From Chamaelirium japonicum (lineage: Eukaryota; Streptophyta; Magnoliopsida; Liliales; Melanthiaceae), in contig CANTAL010000024.1 of assembly GCA_947650365.1 (NCBI GenBank), positions 1,488,001 through 1,552,000 on the forward strand: a DNA stretch of 64,000 nt, read 5' to 3'. Position numbers and translations under genes: made by a program. Positions 36,671 through 49,325 of the stretch are shown here, piece by piece. Positions within the stretch are counted from its first letter, which is position 1. Each line of letters opens with the position of its first letter. The notes under the pieces were generated by a model, which did not search any database, had not been told where the DNA came from, and saw only the letters and a list, made by a program, of their open reading frames with translations.

Positions 36671-39600
36671 TTCGATCGGATGGATATCCACGATCGGATC
36701 TCTCCCATGGATCAGGGTTTCCTATAGATTGCTTAGGCCCTAAGTAAGCTTGCCCTATAAATAATATACAACCCCTTTAGGGTGGGGCACGTTTGATGGT
36801 TCTCTCTTTCTCCCATCTCATAATACATTACCAGCATAAACATGTCGAGCCCAATCGACCAGTCATAAGAAAACGGAGAGAGAAATGAAGACAGAAGATA
36901 GAGAAAAGAATGGAGAGATAAACAAAGAAAAAAAAGAGAAGAAATCATACTCCAGTCTATTAGCCATGGGTATATGTGTGAAGTAAGAAGGAATCTAAAT
37001 TCCAAAACTCCACTTCTCAATAATATTATTAAATCTCTCCATTCTCTTTTTTTTGCCCATCTCACAATACGTTATCAGCACGAACATGTCGATCCCAGTC
37101 GACCAGTCATAAGAAAATTAAGAGAAAAACGAAGACAGAAGAGAGATAAAAAGAAATAAAAGAATGAAGAGATAAACGAAGAGAGAATAGAGAAGAAGAC
37201 CTACTCCAGTCCATTGGCCACGGGTATAAGTGTAAAGTAAGAAGGAATCTAAATTCCAAAACTCTATTTCTCAATAGTATCATCTCAACGTTATTATGAT
37301 TATCATAGTAATATTACTATAATTTTTTTAATTAAATTAATTATTATTTAATTATTAAAAAAGTATAAAGTAAGAAGGAATCTAAATTCCAAAACATTAC
37401 TTCTTAATATATATACGACCCCTTTAGGGTGGGACACATTTGACGGCTCTGTCTTTCTCCTATCTCACAACACGTTATCAATACGAACATGTCAAGCCCA
37501 GCCGACTAGTCGAAAGAAAATAAAGAGAGAAACAAAGACAGAAAAGAGAGAAGAAGAGAGAAGATAATAGAGAGATAAATGAAGATAGAAGAAAGAAGAA
37601 GTCCTACTCTAATTCAATGGCCACAGGTATAGGTGTGAAGTAAGAAGGAATCTAAATTCCAAAACTCCACAGAAAAGAGAAGAAGAGATAAGAGGAGAGA
37701 TAAATGAAGAGAGAAGAGAGAAGAGAGAAGAAGTCCTGCTCCAGTCCATTGGCCATGGGTATAGGTGTAAAGTAAGAAGGAATCTAAATTCCAAAACTTA
37801 CTTCTGTCTTCGTTTATTTCTCCGTTCTCTTCTCTCTTCTTCTCTCTCTTCTGTGTAGTATTGGAATTTAGATTCTTTCTTAATTGACACATTTACCCGT
37901 TGCAAATAGACTAGAGCAGGACTTCTTCGGTCTTCTCTCTTTATTTATCTTTCCTTTCTCTTCTCTCTTCTTCTCTTTCTTCTGTCTTTGTTTCTCTCTA
38001 AATTAAATAATTATATTATTTAAATAAATTATTTATGTAGAAGAGAGAAAAGAACGGAGAGCTAAATGAAGAGAGAAAAGGATAAGAAGTTCTGCTCTAG
38101 TCCATTGGCCACGGGGTATAGGTATGAAGTAAAAAGGAATCTAAATTACAAAACTCCAAAAAAGAGAGAGAAGAAGAGAGAAGAGAAAGAAGAAGACAGA
38201 GAAGAAAAGAGAAGAGAACAAAAAGATAAACAAAGAGAGAAGAAGTCCTGCTCCAGTCCATTGGCCACGGGTATAGGTGTGATATAACAAGGAATCTAAA
38301 TTTCAAAACTCCACAGAAGAGAGAGAAGATAAGGACAGACTTCTATTTAATTATTAAAATTAGAGAGATTTAAATTATTTTAATTTGGTTCTCTTCTCTC
38401 TCCTCACAACACGTTATCAGCACGAACATGTCGAGCCCAACCGACCAGTCACTAGAAAATGGAAAAAGAAATGAAGACAGAAAAGAGAGAAAAAGGGAGA
38501 AGAGAACGGAGAGATAAACAAAGAGAGAAGAAGTATTGTTCTAGTTCATTGGCCATGGGTATATGTGTGAAGTAAGAAGGAATCTAAAATCCAAAACTTT
38601 ACTTCTTAATATTTATATGAGCCCGTTAGGGTGGGGCACGTGTAACGGCTCTCTCTTTCTCCCATCTCACAACACGTTATCAGCACGAACGTGTCAAGCC
38701 CAGCCGACCAGTCAAAAGAAAATTGATAGATAAAAAAAGACAAAAGAAAGAAAAGAAAAGAGAAGAGAATGGAGAGATAAATGAAGGGAGAAGTAGTCCT
38801 GCTCCAGTCCTTTGACCACGGGTATAGGTGTGAAGTAAGAAGGAATCTAAATTCCAAAACTCTACTTCTGTTTTTGTTTCTCTTTCTATTTTCTTACGAA
38901 TGGTCAACTGATCTCGACATGTTCGTGCTGATAACATATTCTGAGATGGGAGAAAGGAAGAGCGGTCAAACGTGCCCTATCCTAAAGCGATCGTATATTA
39001 TTTATTATTTATAAGGCAAGCTTACTTAGGGCCTAAGTAATCTATGGGAAACCCTAATCCATAGGAAAAGAGATAAGAGAATAGAGAGAATTAATTATAT
39101 TATTGAGAAGTGGAGTTTTGGAATTTAGATTCCTTCATACTTTACACCTATACCAGTGGCCAATAGACTAGAGCAAGACTTCTTCTCTCTTCTTCTTTCG
39201 TTTATCTCTCTATTCTCTTCTCTCTTCTTCTCTCTCTTCTGTCTTTATTTCTCTCTTCGTTTTCTTGTGATTGGTCAGCTGGGCTTGATATGTTCGTATT
39301 GATAACGTGTTGTGAGATAGGAGAAAGAGAGAACCGTCAAATATGCCCCACCCTGAAGGGGTCATATAAATATTAAGAAGTTGAGTTTTGGAATTTAGAT
39401 TTCTTCTTATTTCACACCTATACCCGTGGCCAATGGACTGGAACAGGACTTCTTCTCTCTTCTTTTTTCGTTTATCTCTTTATTCTCTTCTCTCTCTTCT
39501 GTCTATGTTTCTCTCTCCATTTTATTTTCTCTCTTCTTCTCTTTTTTTTGTCTTCATTTCTCTCTTTATTTTCTTATGACTGGTAGGTTGGGCTCGACAT

Positions 39601-42600
39601 GTTTGCACAGATAATGTATTGTGATATGAAAGAAAGAGAGAGTCGTCAAACGTGCCCCACCCTAAAGGGTCGTATAAATATGGAGAAGTGGAGTTTTGAA
39701 ATTTAGATTCCTTCTTACTTCACACCTATACCCGTGGCTAATGGACTTGAGCAGGACTTCTTCTTTTTTCGGGCTAATAATATTACTATAATTTTTTTAA
39801 TTAAATTAATTATTTAATTAAAACGAAGAGAGTTTTGGAATTTATAATGATAATCATAATAATATTAAGATAATATTATTGAGAAGTTGAGTTTTAGAAT
39901 TTAGATTCCTTCTTACTTCAAACCTATACCCATGACGAATGGACTGGAGCAAGACTTCTTCTCTCTTCTCCCTTCGTTTATCTCTCCGTTCTCTTCTCTT
40001 TTCTTCTCTCTCTTCTGTCTTCGTTTCTCTCTCCGTTTTTTGTGACTGGTTGACTGGGCTCGATATATTCGTGCTGATAATGTATTACGAGATGGGAGAA
40101 AGAAAGAGCTATCAAATGTACCCCACCCTAAACGGGTCATATATTTTTTATAAGGTAAGCTTACTTAGGGCCTAAGTAATCTATGGGAAACCCAAATCCA
40201 TAGGAGAAGAGGGAAAATAATAGAGAGAGAAGAGATAGAAGAAGACCTATTCCAGTCTATTGGCCATGGGTATAGATGTGAAGTAAGAAGGAATCTAAAT
40301 TCTAAAACTCAACTTCTCAATATTTATATGACCCCATTAGGGTGGCGCACGTTTGACGCCTCTCTCTTTGTCCCATCTCACAACACGTTATCAGTATAAA
40401 CATATCGAACCCAACCGACCAGTTGCAAGAAAACGAAGAAAAAAACGAAGATAGAAGTTGATTTTTGGAATTTAGATTCCTTCTTACTTCACACCTATAC
40501 CCGTAGCCAATGGACTGGAGCAGGACTTCTTCTATCTTCTGTCTTCATTTATCTCTCCATTCTCTTCTCTTTTTTTCTCTTTTCTATGGAGTTTTGGAAT
40601 TTAGATTCCTTCTTACTTCACACCTATATTCGTGGCTAATGGACTGTAACAGGACTTCTTTTCTCTTCTATCTTTGTTTATCTCTATATTCTCTTCTCAA
40701 TTCTGTCCTCATTTATAATATAAAATATAAGTCTATTCTACATAATTATTTAATTATCATAAATAATTATTTAATATACATTGAGATATTCAATTTGGTT
40801 TTTAAATTATTGAAGTCCTGCTCCTGTCCATTTTTATTAATTTAAATAACTATTTAATATATTTAGATATTGAGATGATACTATTTTAAAATTATTTTAG
40901 GGTTTACATAGATTGTTTAGTCCTTAAGTAAGCTTACCCTATAAATAATTTACGACCCTTTTAGGGTGGGGCACGTCTGACGGCTCTCTCTTTCTCCCAT
41001 CTTATAACACATTATCAGCACGAACATGTCGAGCCCAACTGACCAGTCGCAAGAAAACGGAGAGAGAAATGAAGACAAAGAAGAGAGAATAAGAGAGAAG
41101 AGAACGAAGAGATAAATAAAGAGAGAAATGAGAAAAAGTCATGCTCTAGTCTATTGCCTATGGGTATAGGTGTGAAGTAAGAAGGAATCTAAATTTCAAA
41201 ACTCCACTTCTGTTTTTGTTTTTCTCTCCATTTTCTTGCAACTGGTCGGCTGGGCTTGACATGTTCGTGCTGATAACGTGTTGTGAGATGGGAGAAAAAG
41301 AGAGTCGTCAGACATACCTCACCCTAAAGGGGTCATATATTATTTATAGGGTAAGCTTACTTAGGGCCTAAGCAATCTATGGGAAACTCTAATCCATAGG
41401 AGAAGAGAGAAGAGAACGAAGAGATTTAATTATATTATTAAACAGTGGAGTTTTGGAATTTAGATTCCTTTTTACTTCACACCAATCCCGTGGTGAATGG
41501 ACTAGAGTAGGACTTCTTCTCTCTTCTCTCTTTGTTTATCTCTCCCTTCTCTTCTCTCTTATTTTCTCTTCTCACAACACGTTATCAGCATGAACATATC
41601 GAGCCCAACAGACCAGTCACAAGAAAACAGAGAGAAAAACGAAGACAGAAGAGAGAAAAAAAAGAGAAAAGAATAGAAAGATAAATGAAGAGAGAAGAGA
41701 TAAGAAGTCCTACTCTAGTTCATTAGCCACGGGTATAGATATGAAGTAAGAACGAATCTAAATTCCAAAACTCTACTTCTCAATATTTATATGACCCCGT
41801 TAGGGTGGGGCACATTTGACGGCTATCTTTTTCTCCCATCATATAACACGTTATCAGCACGACCATATTGAGCCTAGCCGACCAGTCATAAGAAAACAAA
41901 GAGAGACATGAAGACAGAAGTGGACTTTTAGAATTTAGATTCATTCTTACTTTACACCAATACCCGTGGTCAAAGGACTGGAGCAGGACTACTTCTCTTT
42001 TCTCTCTTTATTTATCTCTACATCACAAGAAAACGGAGAGAGAAACGAAGACAGAAAAGAAAGAAGAGAACGGAGAGATAAACAAAAAGAGAAGAGAGAA
42101 GAAGCCCTGCTCCAGTCCATTAGCTACTAGTATAGGTGTGAAGTAAGAAGGAATCTAAATTACAAAACTCCAATGAAGAGAGAGAAGAAGAGAGAAAAGA
42201 ATGGAGAGATAAATAAAGAGGGAAGAGAGAAGAAGTCCTACTCCAGTCCAATGGCCACGGGTATAGGTGTGAAGTAAGAAGGAAGCTAAATTCCAAAACT
42301 CCAATTCTGTCTTCATTTCTCTCTCCGTTTCCTTGCGACTGGTCGGCTGGGCACGATATGTTCGTGCTGATAACGTATTGTATGATAGGAGAAAGAGAAA
42401 GCTGCCAAACATGCCCCACCCTAAATGGGTCATATATTATTTATAGGGTAAGTGTTGTGAGATGGGAAAAAGAGAGAGCCGTCAAATGTGCCCTACCCAA
42501 AAGAGGTCATATATTATTTATAGGGTAAGCATACTTAGGGCCTAAGCATCATATGGAAAACCCTAATCCATGGAAGAAGATAGAAGAGAACGGAGAGATT

Positions 42601-42824
42601 TAATTATATTAATGAGAAGTGGAGTTTGGGAATTTAGATTCTTTCTTACTTCACACCTATACCCGTGATAACTCTCTTTATCCTATCTGACAACACGTTA
42701 TCAGCACGAATATGTCAAGCTCAATCGACTAGTCACAATAAAATAGAAAGAGAAACGAAGACAGAAGAAAGAGGAGAAGAGAGAAGAGAACGGAGAAATA
42801 AATAATAAGAGAAGAGAAAAGAAG
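36671..42824. repeat. Mosaic repeat array
   Basis: Plus PBS cores at about 36826, 37070, 37473, 38412, 38675, 40386, 41010, 41580, 41849 and 42696; minus cores at 38923, 39294, 39603, 40069, 41265 and 42362. 37990-38400 is an inverted version of the 33020-33390 segment. A/T fragments lie at 37285-37365, 39770-39880 and 40730-40900. A double P block lies at 42376-42545 (minus). No gene seen. Confidence 0.85.
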
Positions 42825-42829
42825 TCCTG
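42825..42829. repeat. Target-site duplication TCCTG, left
   Basis: TCCTG belongs to the array tail (GAAGTCCTG|CTCCAG) and recurs at 43670-43674 after the solo LTR, so the pre-insertion tail can be read directly. Confidence 0.9.
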
Positions 42830-42868
42830 TGTGGGTGCAAATTTTGGCAGAAGTTTACCAACTACCAC

Positions 42869-43212
42869 GGGACCCACCGGCCCTGCCTGGTGGGTCCACG
42901 AGGACCACCACGGGACCCATCGGCCCTGTCTGGTGGGCCCACGAGGGTCACCACGGGACCCACCGGCCCTGCCTGGTGGGCCCACGAGGGCCACCACGGG
43001 ACCCACCGGCCCTGCCTGGTGGGCCCACGAGGACTACCACGGGACCCACCGGCCCTGCCTGGTGGGCCCACGAGGGCCACCGCGGGACCCACCGGCCCTG
43101 CCTGGTGGGCCCACGAGGGCCACCGCGGGACCCACCGGCCCTGCCTGGTGGGCCCCCGAAGACAACAGCAGGACCCACCAGCCTTACCTGGAGGATCCCC
43201 AGATACAACAGC
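42869..43212. repeat. 43-bp GC-rich minisatellite, eight units
   Basis: Units start at 42869, 42912, 42955, 42998, 43041, 43084, 43127 and 43170 (the last diverged). Each contains GGGACCCACCGGCCCTGCCT and the palindrome GTGGGCCCAC. Since 43 is not a multiple of 3, each frame cycles through all phases and stays open on both strands; the resulting open frames of 101-172 codons are not genes. Confidence 0.95.
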
Positions 43213-43250
43213 AGAAACCGCCATTTACCCCGGAATTCCTCCCAGAGAAT

Positions 43251-43261
43251 CCTATAAATAG
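43251..43261 (+). promoter_or_regulatory. TATA box of the solo LTR
   Basis: CCTATAAATAG just downstream of the minisatellite, about 410 bp before the LTR end, the expected place for the LTR core promoter. Confidence 0.6.
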
Positions 43262-43669
43262 CAGAGCCTTCGAATTTAAATGGATCCCGAAAATTCTGAT
43301 TTCCACTCTGAGATCTGATTTTCAGAACCAGAGCTCTGGAATTTCTTAACTTTCCATCTTCCACCCCTCTTTGATCTTCTCCTCTCCTTTGAAGAGATCA
43401 AAGTTGATTCAGTGATACTCGGCCTGTCGAGATTACTTCGATACAAGTGTTAGTGAATTCGGGTTGCTCCCTATAGCACGGAGACGTAGGCTTCGGCTGA
43501 ACTCCGAGATCACATCTCTCGTGTCAACTCTCTGATTACATCTCTCTGTTTATATATCAAAAGCTTCAACTTCAATAAACGGATCGACCAACGATCTTCG
43601 ACGTCAACTTCAACTTCAATTGACTGGTAAGGCGAAGTCTTCGGGTCGGCACGAAGATTTTCCCCCACA

Positions 43670-43674
43670 TCCTG
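43670..43674. repeat. Target-site duplication TCCTG, right
   Basis: TCCTG directly after the terminal CCCACA; the interrupted array tail (CTCCAGTACATTAGCCACGG) resumes. Confidence 0.9.
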
Positions 43675-46510
43675 CTCCAGTACATTAGCCACGGGTATAG
43701 ACATTAAGTAAGAAGGAATCTAAATTCCAAAACTCTACTTCTCAATATTTATATGACCCCTTTAGTGTGGGGCATATTTGACATCTCTCTATTTCTTCTA
43801 TCTCACAATACGTTATCTGCACGAACATGTCTATCCTAGCCGACCAGTCACAAGAAAGCAGAGAGAAAAATAAAGATAGAAGAGAGAGAAGAAGAGAGAA
43901 GAGAACGGAGAGATAAACAAAAAAAGAAGAGAGAAGAAGTCCTACTCCAGTCCATTGGCCACGGGTATAGGTGTGATGTTAGAAGGAATCTAAATTCCCA
44001 AACTTTACTTCTTAATATTTATACGACCCCTTTAGGGTGGGGTACATTTGACGACTCTATCTTTCTCCCATCTCACAACACGTTATTAGTACGAACATAT
44101 CGAGCCCACCCGACCAGTCATAAGAAAACGGAGAGAGAAACGAAGATAGAAGAGAGAGAGGAAGAGAGAAGAGAATGGAGAGATAAATGAAAAGATAAAA
44201 AAGAAGAAGTCATGCTCCAGTCCATTGGCCACGGGTATAGGTGTAAAGTAAGAATGAATCTAAATTCCAAAACTCCACTTCTCAATAGTATCATCTCAAC
44301 GTTATTACGATTATCATAGTAAATTCCAAAACTCTTTTAATTTTAAACGATTAATTTAATTAAAAAAATTATAGTAATATTACTATGATAATCATAATAA
44401 TGTTGAGATGATACTGTTAAGAAGTAGAGTTTTAGAATTTAGATTCCTTCTTACTTCATACCTATACCCGTGGCAATAATTAATTAAATAAGTTAAATAT
44501 TTATAGGGTAAGCTTACTTAAAGCCTAAACAATCTATGGGAAACCCTAATCCATAAGAGAGATCCGACGATGGACAGCCATCCGATCGAAATAAATAAAA
44601 TAAATAAGCAATCTCCTATCTCATAATACATTATCAGCACGAACATATCGAGCCCAATCAACCAGTCACAAGAAAATGGAGACAGAAACGAAAACATAAG
44701 AGTGAGGAGAAGAACAAAGAGAATGGAAAGTAAACGAAGAGAGAAGAAGTTCTGCTCCAATCCATTAGCCATGGGTATAGGTGTGAAGTAAGAAGAAATC
44801 TAAATTCCAAAACTCCACAGAAGAGAGAGAAAAAGATAGAAGATAACGGAGAGATAAATAAAAAGAGAAGAGAGAAGAAGTCCTGCTCCAGTCCATTGGC
44901 CACGGGTATTTGTGTAAAGTAAGAAGGAATATAAATTCCAAAACTCCACTTCTTAATAATATAATTAAATCACTTTGTTCTCTTCTGTCTCTTTTCTCTT
45001 CTCTCTGCTCCCATGGATTAGGGTTTCCTATAGATTGCTTAGGCCCTAAGTAAGTTTACCCTATAAATAATATGCGACCCCTTTAGGGTGGGAAAAGTTT
45101 GACAACTCTTTCTTTCTCCTATCTTATAACAAGTTATCAGCACTAACATATTGAGCCCAGCCAACCAGTCATAAGAAAATAGAAAGAGAAATGAAGACAG
45201 AAGAGAGAGAAGAGAACGAAGAGATAAACGAAGAAAGAAGAGAGAAGAAGTCCTACTCCAGTTTATTGGCCATGGGTATAGGTGTGAAGTAAGAAAGAAT
45301 CTAAATTCCAAAACTCTACTTCTTAATAATATAATTAAATCTCCCCATTCTTTTCTCTCTTCTCTCATAGATTAGGGTTTCCAATAGATTGCTTAGGTGC
45401 TAATTAAGCTTACCCTATAAATAATATATGTCCCCTTTAGGTTGGGGCATGTTTCACGGTTTTCTCTTTATTCCATCTCACAATACTTACCCTATAAATA
45501 ATATATGACCCCTTTAAAGTGGGGTACGTTTGACGGCTCTCTCTTTCTCCCATCTCATAACATGTTATCAGTACGAACATGTCGAGCCCAGCCGACCAGT
45601 CGCAAGAAAATAGAGAGAGAAACAAAGACAGAAGTAGAGTTTTGGAAATTAGATTCCTTATTACTTCACACCTATACCCATGGCCAATAAACTAAAGCAT
45701 GACTTCTTCGCTCTTCTCTCTTTATTTAACTCTCCATTCTCTTCTCTCTTCTTCACTCTCTTCTGTAGAGTTTTGGAATTTAGATTCTATCTTACTTCAC
45801 ACCTATACCCGTGGCCAATGACTGGAGCAGGACTTCTTATCTCTTCTCTCTTCGTTTATCTTTTCGTTCTCTTCTTTCTACTTCTCTATCGTCTATCTTT
45901 GTTTTTCTTTCTATTTTCTTGTGACTGATCGGCTAGGCTCGATATGTTCATGCTGATAACATATTATAAGATGAGAGAAAGAAAGAGCCATCAAACATAA
46001 TCCACTCTAAAGGGGTCATATAAATATTGAGCCGTGGAGTTTTGGAATTTAGATTCCTTCTTACTTTACACCTATACCCATGGTCAATAGACTGAAATAT
46101 GACTTTTTCTCTCTTCTCACTTCATTTATTTATCCATTATCTTTTCTCTTCTTCTTTCTCTTTTGTCTTCGATTCTCTCTCTATTTTTTTGTGACTAATC
46201 GGCCGGGCTCGACATATTCGTAAAGATAACGTGTTGTAAAATGGGAGAAACAATGAGCCGTCAAATATGCTCCACCCTAAAGGGGTATTATTAATATTGA
46301 GAAGTGGAGTTTTGGAATTTAGATTCCTTTTTACTTTACACATATACCCGTAGCCAATAGACAAGAGCAAGACTTCTTCTCTCTTATCTCTTTTTTTAAC
46401 TCTCCATTCTCTTCTCTCTCCTTCTCTCTCCATCTCTCTCTTCTGTCTTCATTTCTCTCTCCATTTTTTTATGACTGGTCCATTGGGCTCGACATATTCG
46501 TGTTGATAAC
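43675..46510. repeat. Mosaic repeat array with head-to-tail short units
   Basis: Plus PBS cores at about 43811, 44081, 44629, 45132 and 45563; minus cores at 45948, 46218 and 46498. 43811 to 44081 shows the short unit of about 270 bp in which T joins the end of P with loss of the TATA part (CTTAATATTTATACGACCCC). A double P block lies at 45405-45600. No gene seen. Confidence 0.85.
44287..44415. repeat. A/T foldback with 36-bp arms
   Basis: Arms 44287-44322 and 44380-44415 are inverted copies of the A-module end (AGTATCATCTCAAC.. and ..GTTGAGATGATACT) with two mismatches, separated by about 57 bp. Related foldbacks occur near 54010-54150, 39770-39890, 2760-2885 and 59760-59885. It looks like a MITE but has no target-site duplication I can see, and the arms equal the ends of larger A modules. 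I take it as a collapsed inverted pair. Confidence 0.65.
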
Positions 46511-48460
46511 GTATTATGAGATGAGAGATTACTTATTTATTTTATTTATTTTATTTAATATTTCTTTAAATATTATAAAGTATATCATTTCTTTAAATAT
46601 TTAAATAGTACTATCTCAATATTATTATATAAATATTTAATTATAAAACATTTCATATTTATTAAATAATTTATATAAATTTATGTGCATAAAAAATAAT
46701 TTATTTCTCTTATTCTCTCTTTATTTATCTCTCTATTCTCTTCTCTCTTCTTCTCTCTCTTCTGTCTTCGTTTCTTGTACCGTTATCTTATGACTGGTCG
46801 GCTGGGCTCGACACGTTCGTGCTGATAACGTGTTGTGAGAAGAGAGAAGAAGAGAGAAGAGAACGAAGAGAACAATAAAGAGAGAAGAGAAAAAAAGTCT
46901 TACTCCAGTCCATTCGCCACCAGTATAGGAGTAAAGTAAGAAGGAATCTAAATTTCAAAACTCCACTTCTCAATAATATAATTAAATATCTCCGTTCTCT
47001 TCTTTATTCTCCCATGGATTAAGGTTTCCCATAGATTGCTTAGGCCTTAAGTAAGCTTACCCTATAAATAAATACAACCCCTTTAGGGTGGGGCATATTT
47101 GATGGACCTTTCTTTCTCCCATCTCATAATTCGTTATCAGTATGAACATATCGAGCCCAGCTGACCAGTCGCAAGAAAACGAAGAGAGAAACGAAGACAA
47201 AAAAGAGAAGAGAACGGAGAGATAAATAAAGAGAAGAGAAAAGAAATACTGCTCCAGTCCATTCGCCATGGGTATAAGTGTGAAGTAAGAATAAATCTAA
47301 ATTCTAAAACTCTACTTCTCAATAGCATCATCTCAAAGTTATTATAATTATCATAGTAAATTCCAAAACTCTCTTTGTTTTAATTAAATAATTAATTTAA
47401 TTAAAAAAAATATAGTAATATTATCAGTACGAAAAGAGAAGAAGTCCAGCTCCAGGCCATTGGCCATAGGTATAGGTGTGAAGTAAGAAAGAATCTAAAT
47501 TACAAAACTCTACTTCTTAATATTTATATAACCCCTTCAGGGTAGGGCATGTTTGACGACTCTCTCTTTCTTCCACCTCACAATACGTTAACAGAATGAA
47601 TATATTGAGCCCAGCCTACCAGTCAAGTAAAAACGGAGAGAGAAACAAAGACAGAAGAGAGAGAAGAAGAGAGAAGAGAAAACGAAGAAAGAAACAAAAA
47701 CAGAAGAGAGAAGAAGAGAAAAAAGAATAAAGAAATAAACAAAGGGAGAAGAAGTCCTGCTCCAGTCTATTAGCCACGAGTATAGGTGTGAAGTAAGAAG
47801 GAATCTAAATTCCAAAACTCAACTTCTTAATATTTATAAGACCCCTTTAGGGTTGGGCCTATTTGATGGCTCTCTCTTTCTTCCATCTCACAACACGTTA
47901 TCAGTACGAACATGTCGAGCACAACCGACCAGTCGTAAGAAAATGGAGAGAGAAACGAAGACAGAGGGAAGAGAACGGAGAGATAAACAAAGAGATAAGA
48001 GAGAAGAAGTCATGCTCTAGTCCATTGACCATGGGTATAAGTATGAACTAAGAAAGAATCTAAATTCTAAAACTCCACTTCTATCTTCGTTTCTCTCTCT
48101 GTTTTCTTGTGACTGGTCGGCTGGGCTCGATATGTTCATGATGATAACTTATTGTGGGATGGGAGAAAGAGAGAGTCATCAAACGTGCCCCACCCTAAAG
48201 AGGTCATATATTATTTATAGGGTAAGCTTACTTAGGACCTAAGCAATCTATGGAAAACCCTAATCCATGGGAGAAGATAGAAGAGAACTGAGAGATATAA
48301 TTATATTATTGAGAAGTGGAGTAGAGACGTCAAACGTGCCCCACGCTAAAGGGGTCGTATATTATTTATAGGTTAAGCTTACTTAGGGCCTAAGCAGTTT
48401 ATGGTAAACCCTAATCCATGGGAGAGATCTGACAATAGATAGCCATCCGATCGAATAATC
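46511..48460. repeat. Mosaic repeat array, third copy of the triplicated segment
   Basis: Minus PBS cores at about 46817 and 48136; plus cores at 47132, 47586 and 47896. Collinear with 30600-32010 including the T/A leader (46520), the A-to-Q joint near 47425 and a double Q tract (47650-47730). No gene seen. Confidence 0.85.
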
Positions 48461-49325
48461 TCATAGCATTTGTACTATTTTAAATTTTTTTAAAGAAAAA
48501 TATAAATTATTTCTAAAGCAAAAAATTCAAGTAGGCCTCATCTTCCTTCTTTACTTCCTATTATTTAATTAATTTATTTAGTTTAATAAATTAAATAGTT
48601 AAATAATTAAATAATTAAATAAATATTTAATTATCTATATAATTAAATTATTTAAATAATTTATTTATTATTTAAAAATTAAAATAAATAAATATTTATT
48701 TGATTATTTAAAAAATAATTAAGTTATTAAAAAAAATATTTTATTAATTATATATTCAAATAATTAACTAATTATTTAAATAATAAGTAAATAGTTATTA
48801 AATTATTATTTTATTTTATTACATAACTAAATAATTAATTATTTTATTTTATTTAATATTTCATACTTTAATAAAATAATTTTTTAGTTTTTTAATTATA
48901 TATTAATTAATTTAAAATATTATTTATTTAACTATAAAATAATTTAATAATTAAATTATTTATTCCTTTGAGAAAATTATCTGTTCAATATATTTTTAAC
49001 TAAATAACTTTTTAAATATTTAAATTTTTGACTAATTATTTAATTATTTTAAAATAAAATAATAATTATTGAAATAACAAATAAAAAGAATTAATAATTA
49101 ATTATATAATTAAATTATTATTTAATAATATACTAATAATAAATGAATAAAATACTAAATTTTATTAAATAACTAGATAATTAAGTAATTAAATAAATTA
49201 ATTAATTTACCAAAAATATAATTAATAAATTATTATATTATTTAATAATTAAATAATTAATTAATTTAATTAAAAAAATTATAATAACATTACTATGATA
49301 ATCATAATAACTTTGGGATGATACT
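48461..49325 (-). repeat. Near full-length A/T-only module
   Basis: About 860 bp, nearly pure A/T, minus orientation, same ends as 17791-18760. No coding potential. Confidence 0.8.

Larger units (their letters stand above)
42830..43669 (+). mobile_element. Solo LTR, 840 bp, with internal minisatellite
   Basis: TGTGGG at the start and CCCACA at the end form inverted termini, flanked by TCCTG on both sides. No PBS, coding region or second LTR is present, so this is a solo LTR, presumably left by LTR-LTR recombination. It is unrelated to the array and to the Copia element. The order is U3 with the 43-bp minisatellite, TATA (CCTATAAATAG) at 43251-43261, a probable R/U5, and AATAAA at 43574-43579. 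Composition is far more GC-rich than the flanks. The parent superfamily cannot be told from the LTR alone. Confidence 0.9.

Noticed and set aside
37308..37316. TAATATTAC, like the geminivirus origin nonanucleotide
   Set aside because: Arises by chance in A/T-only modules, where other copies read TAATGTTAC; no stem-loop with GC arms, Rep gene or iterons nearby.
42831..43349. Overlapping open frames of up to 172 codons on both strands, proline/glycine-rich
   Set aside because: They are made by a 43-bp tandem repeat; a period not divisible by 3 keeps all frames open. Non-coding LTR sequence.
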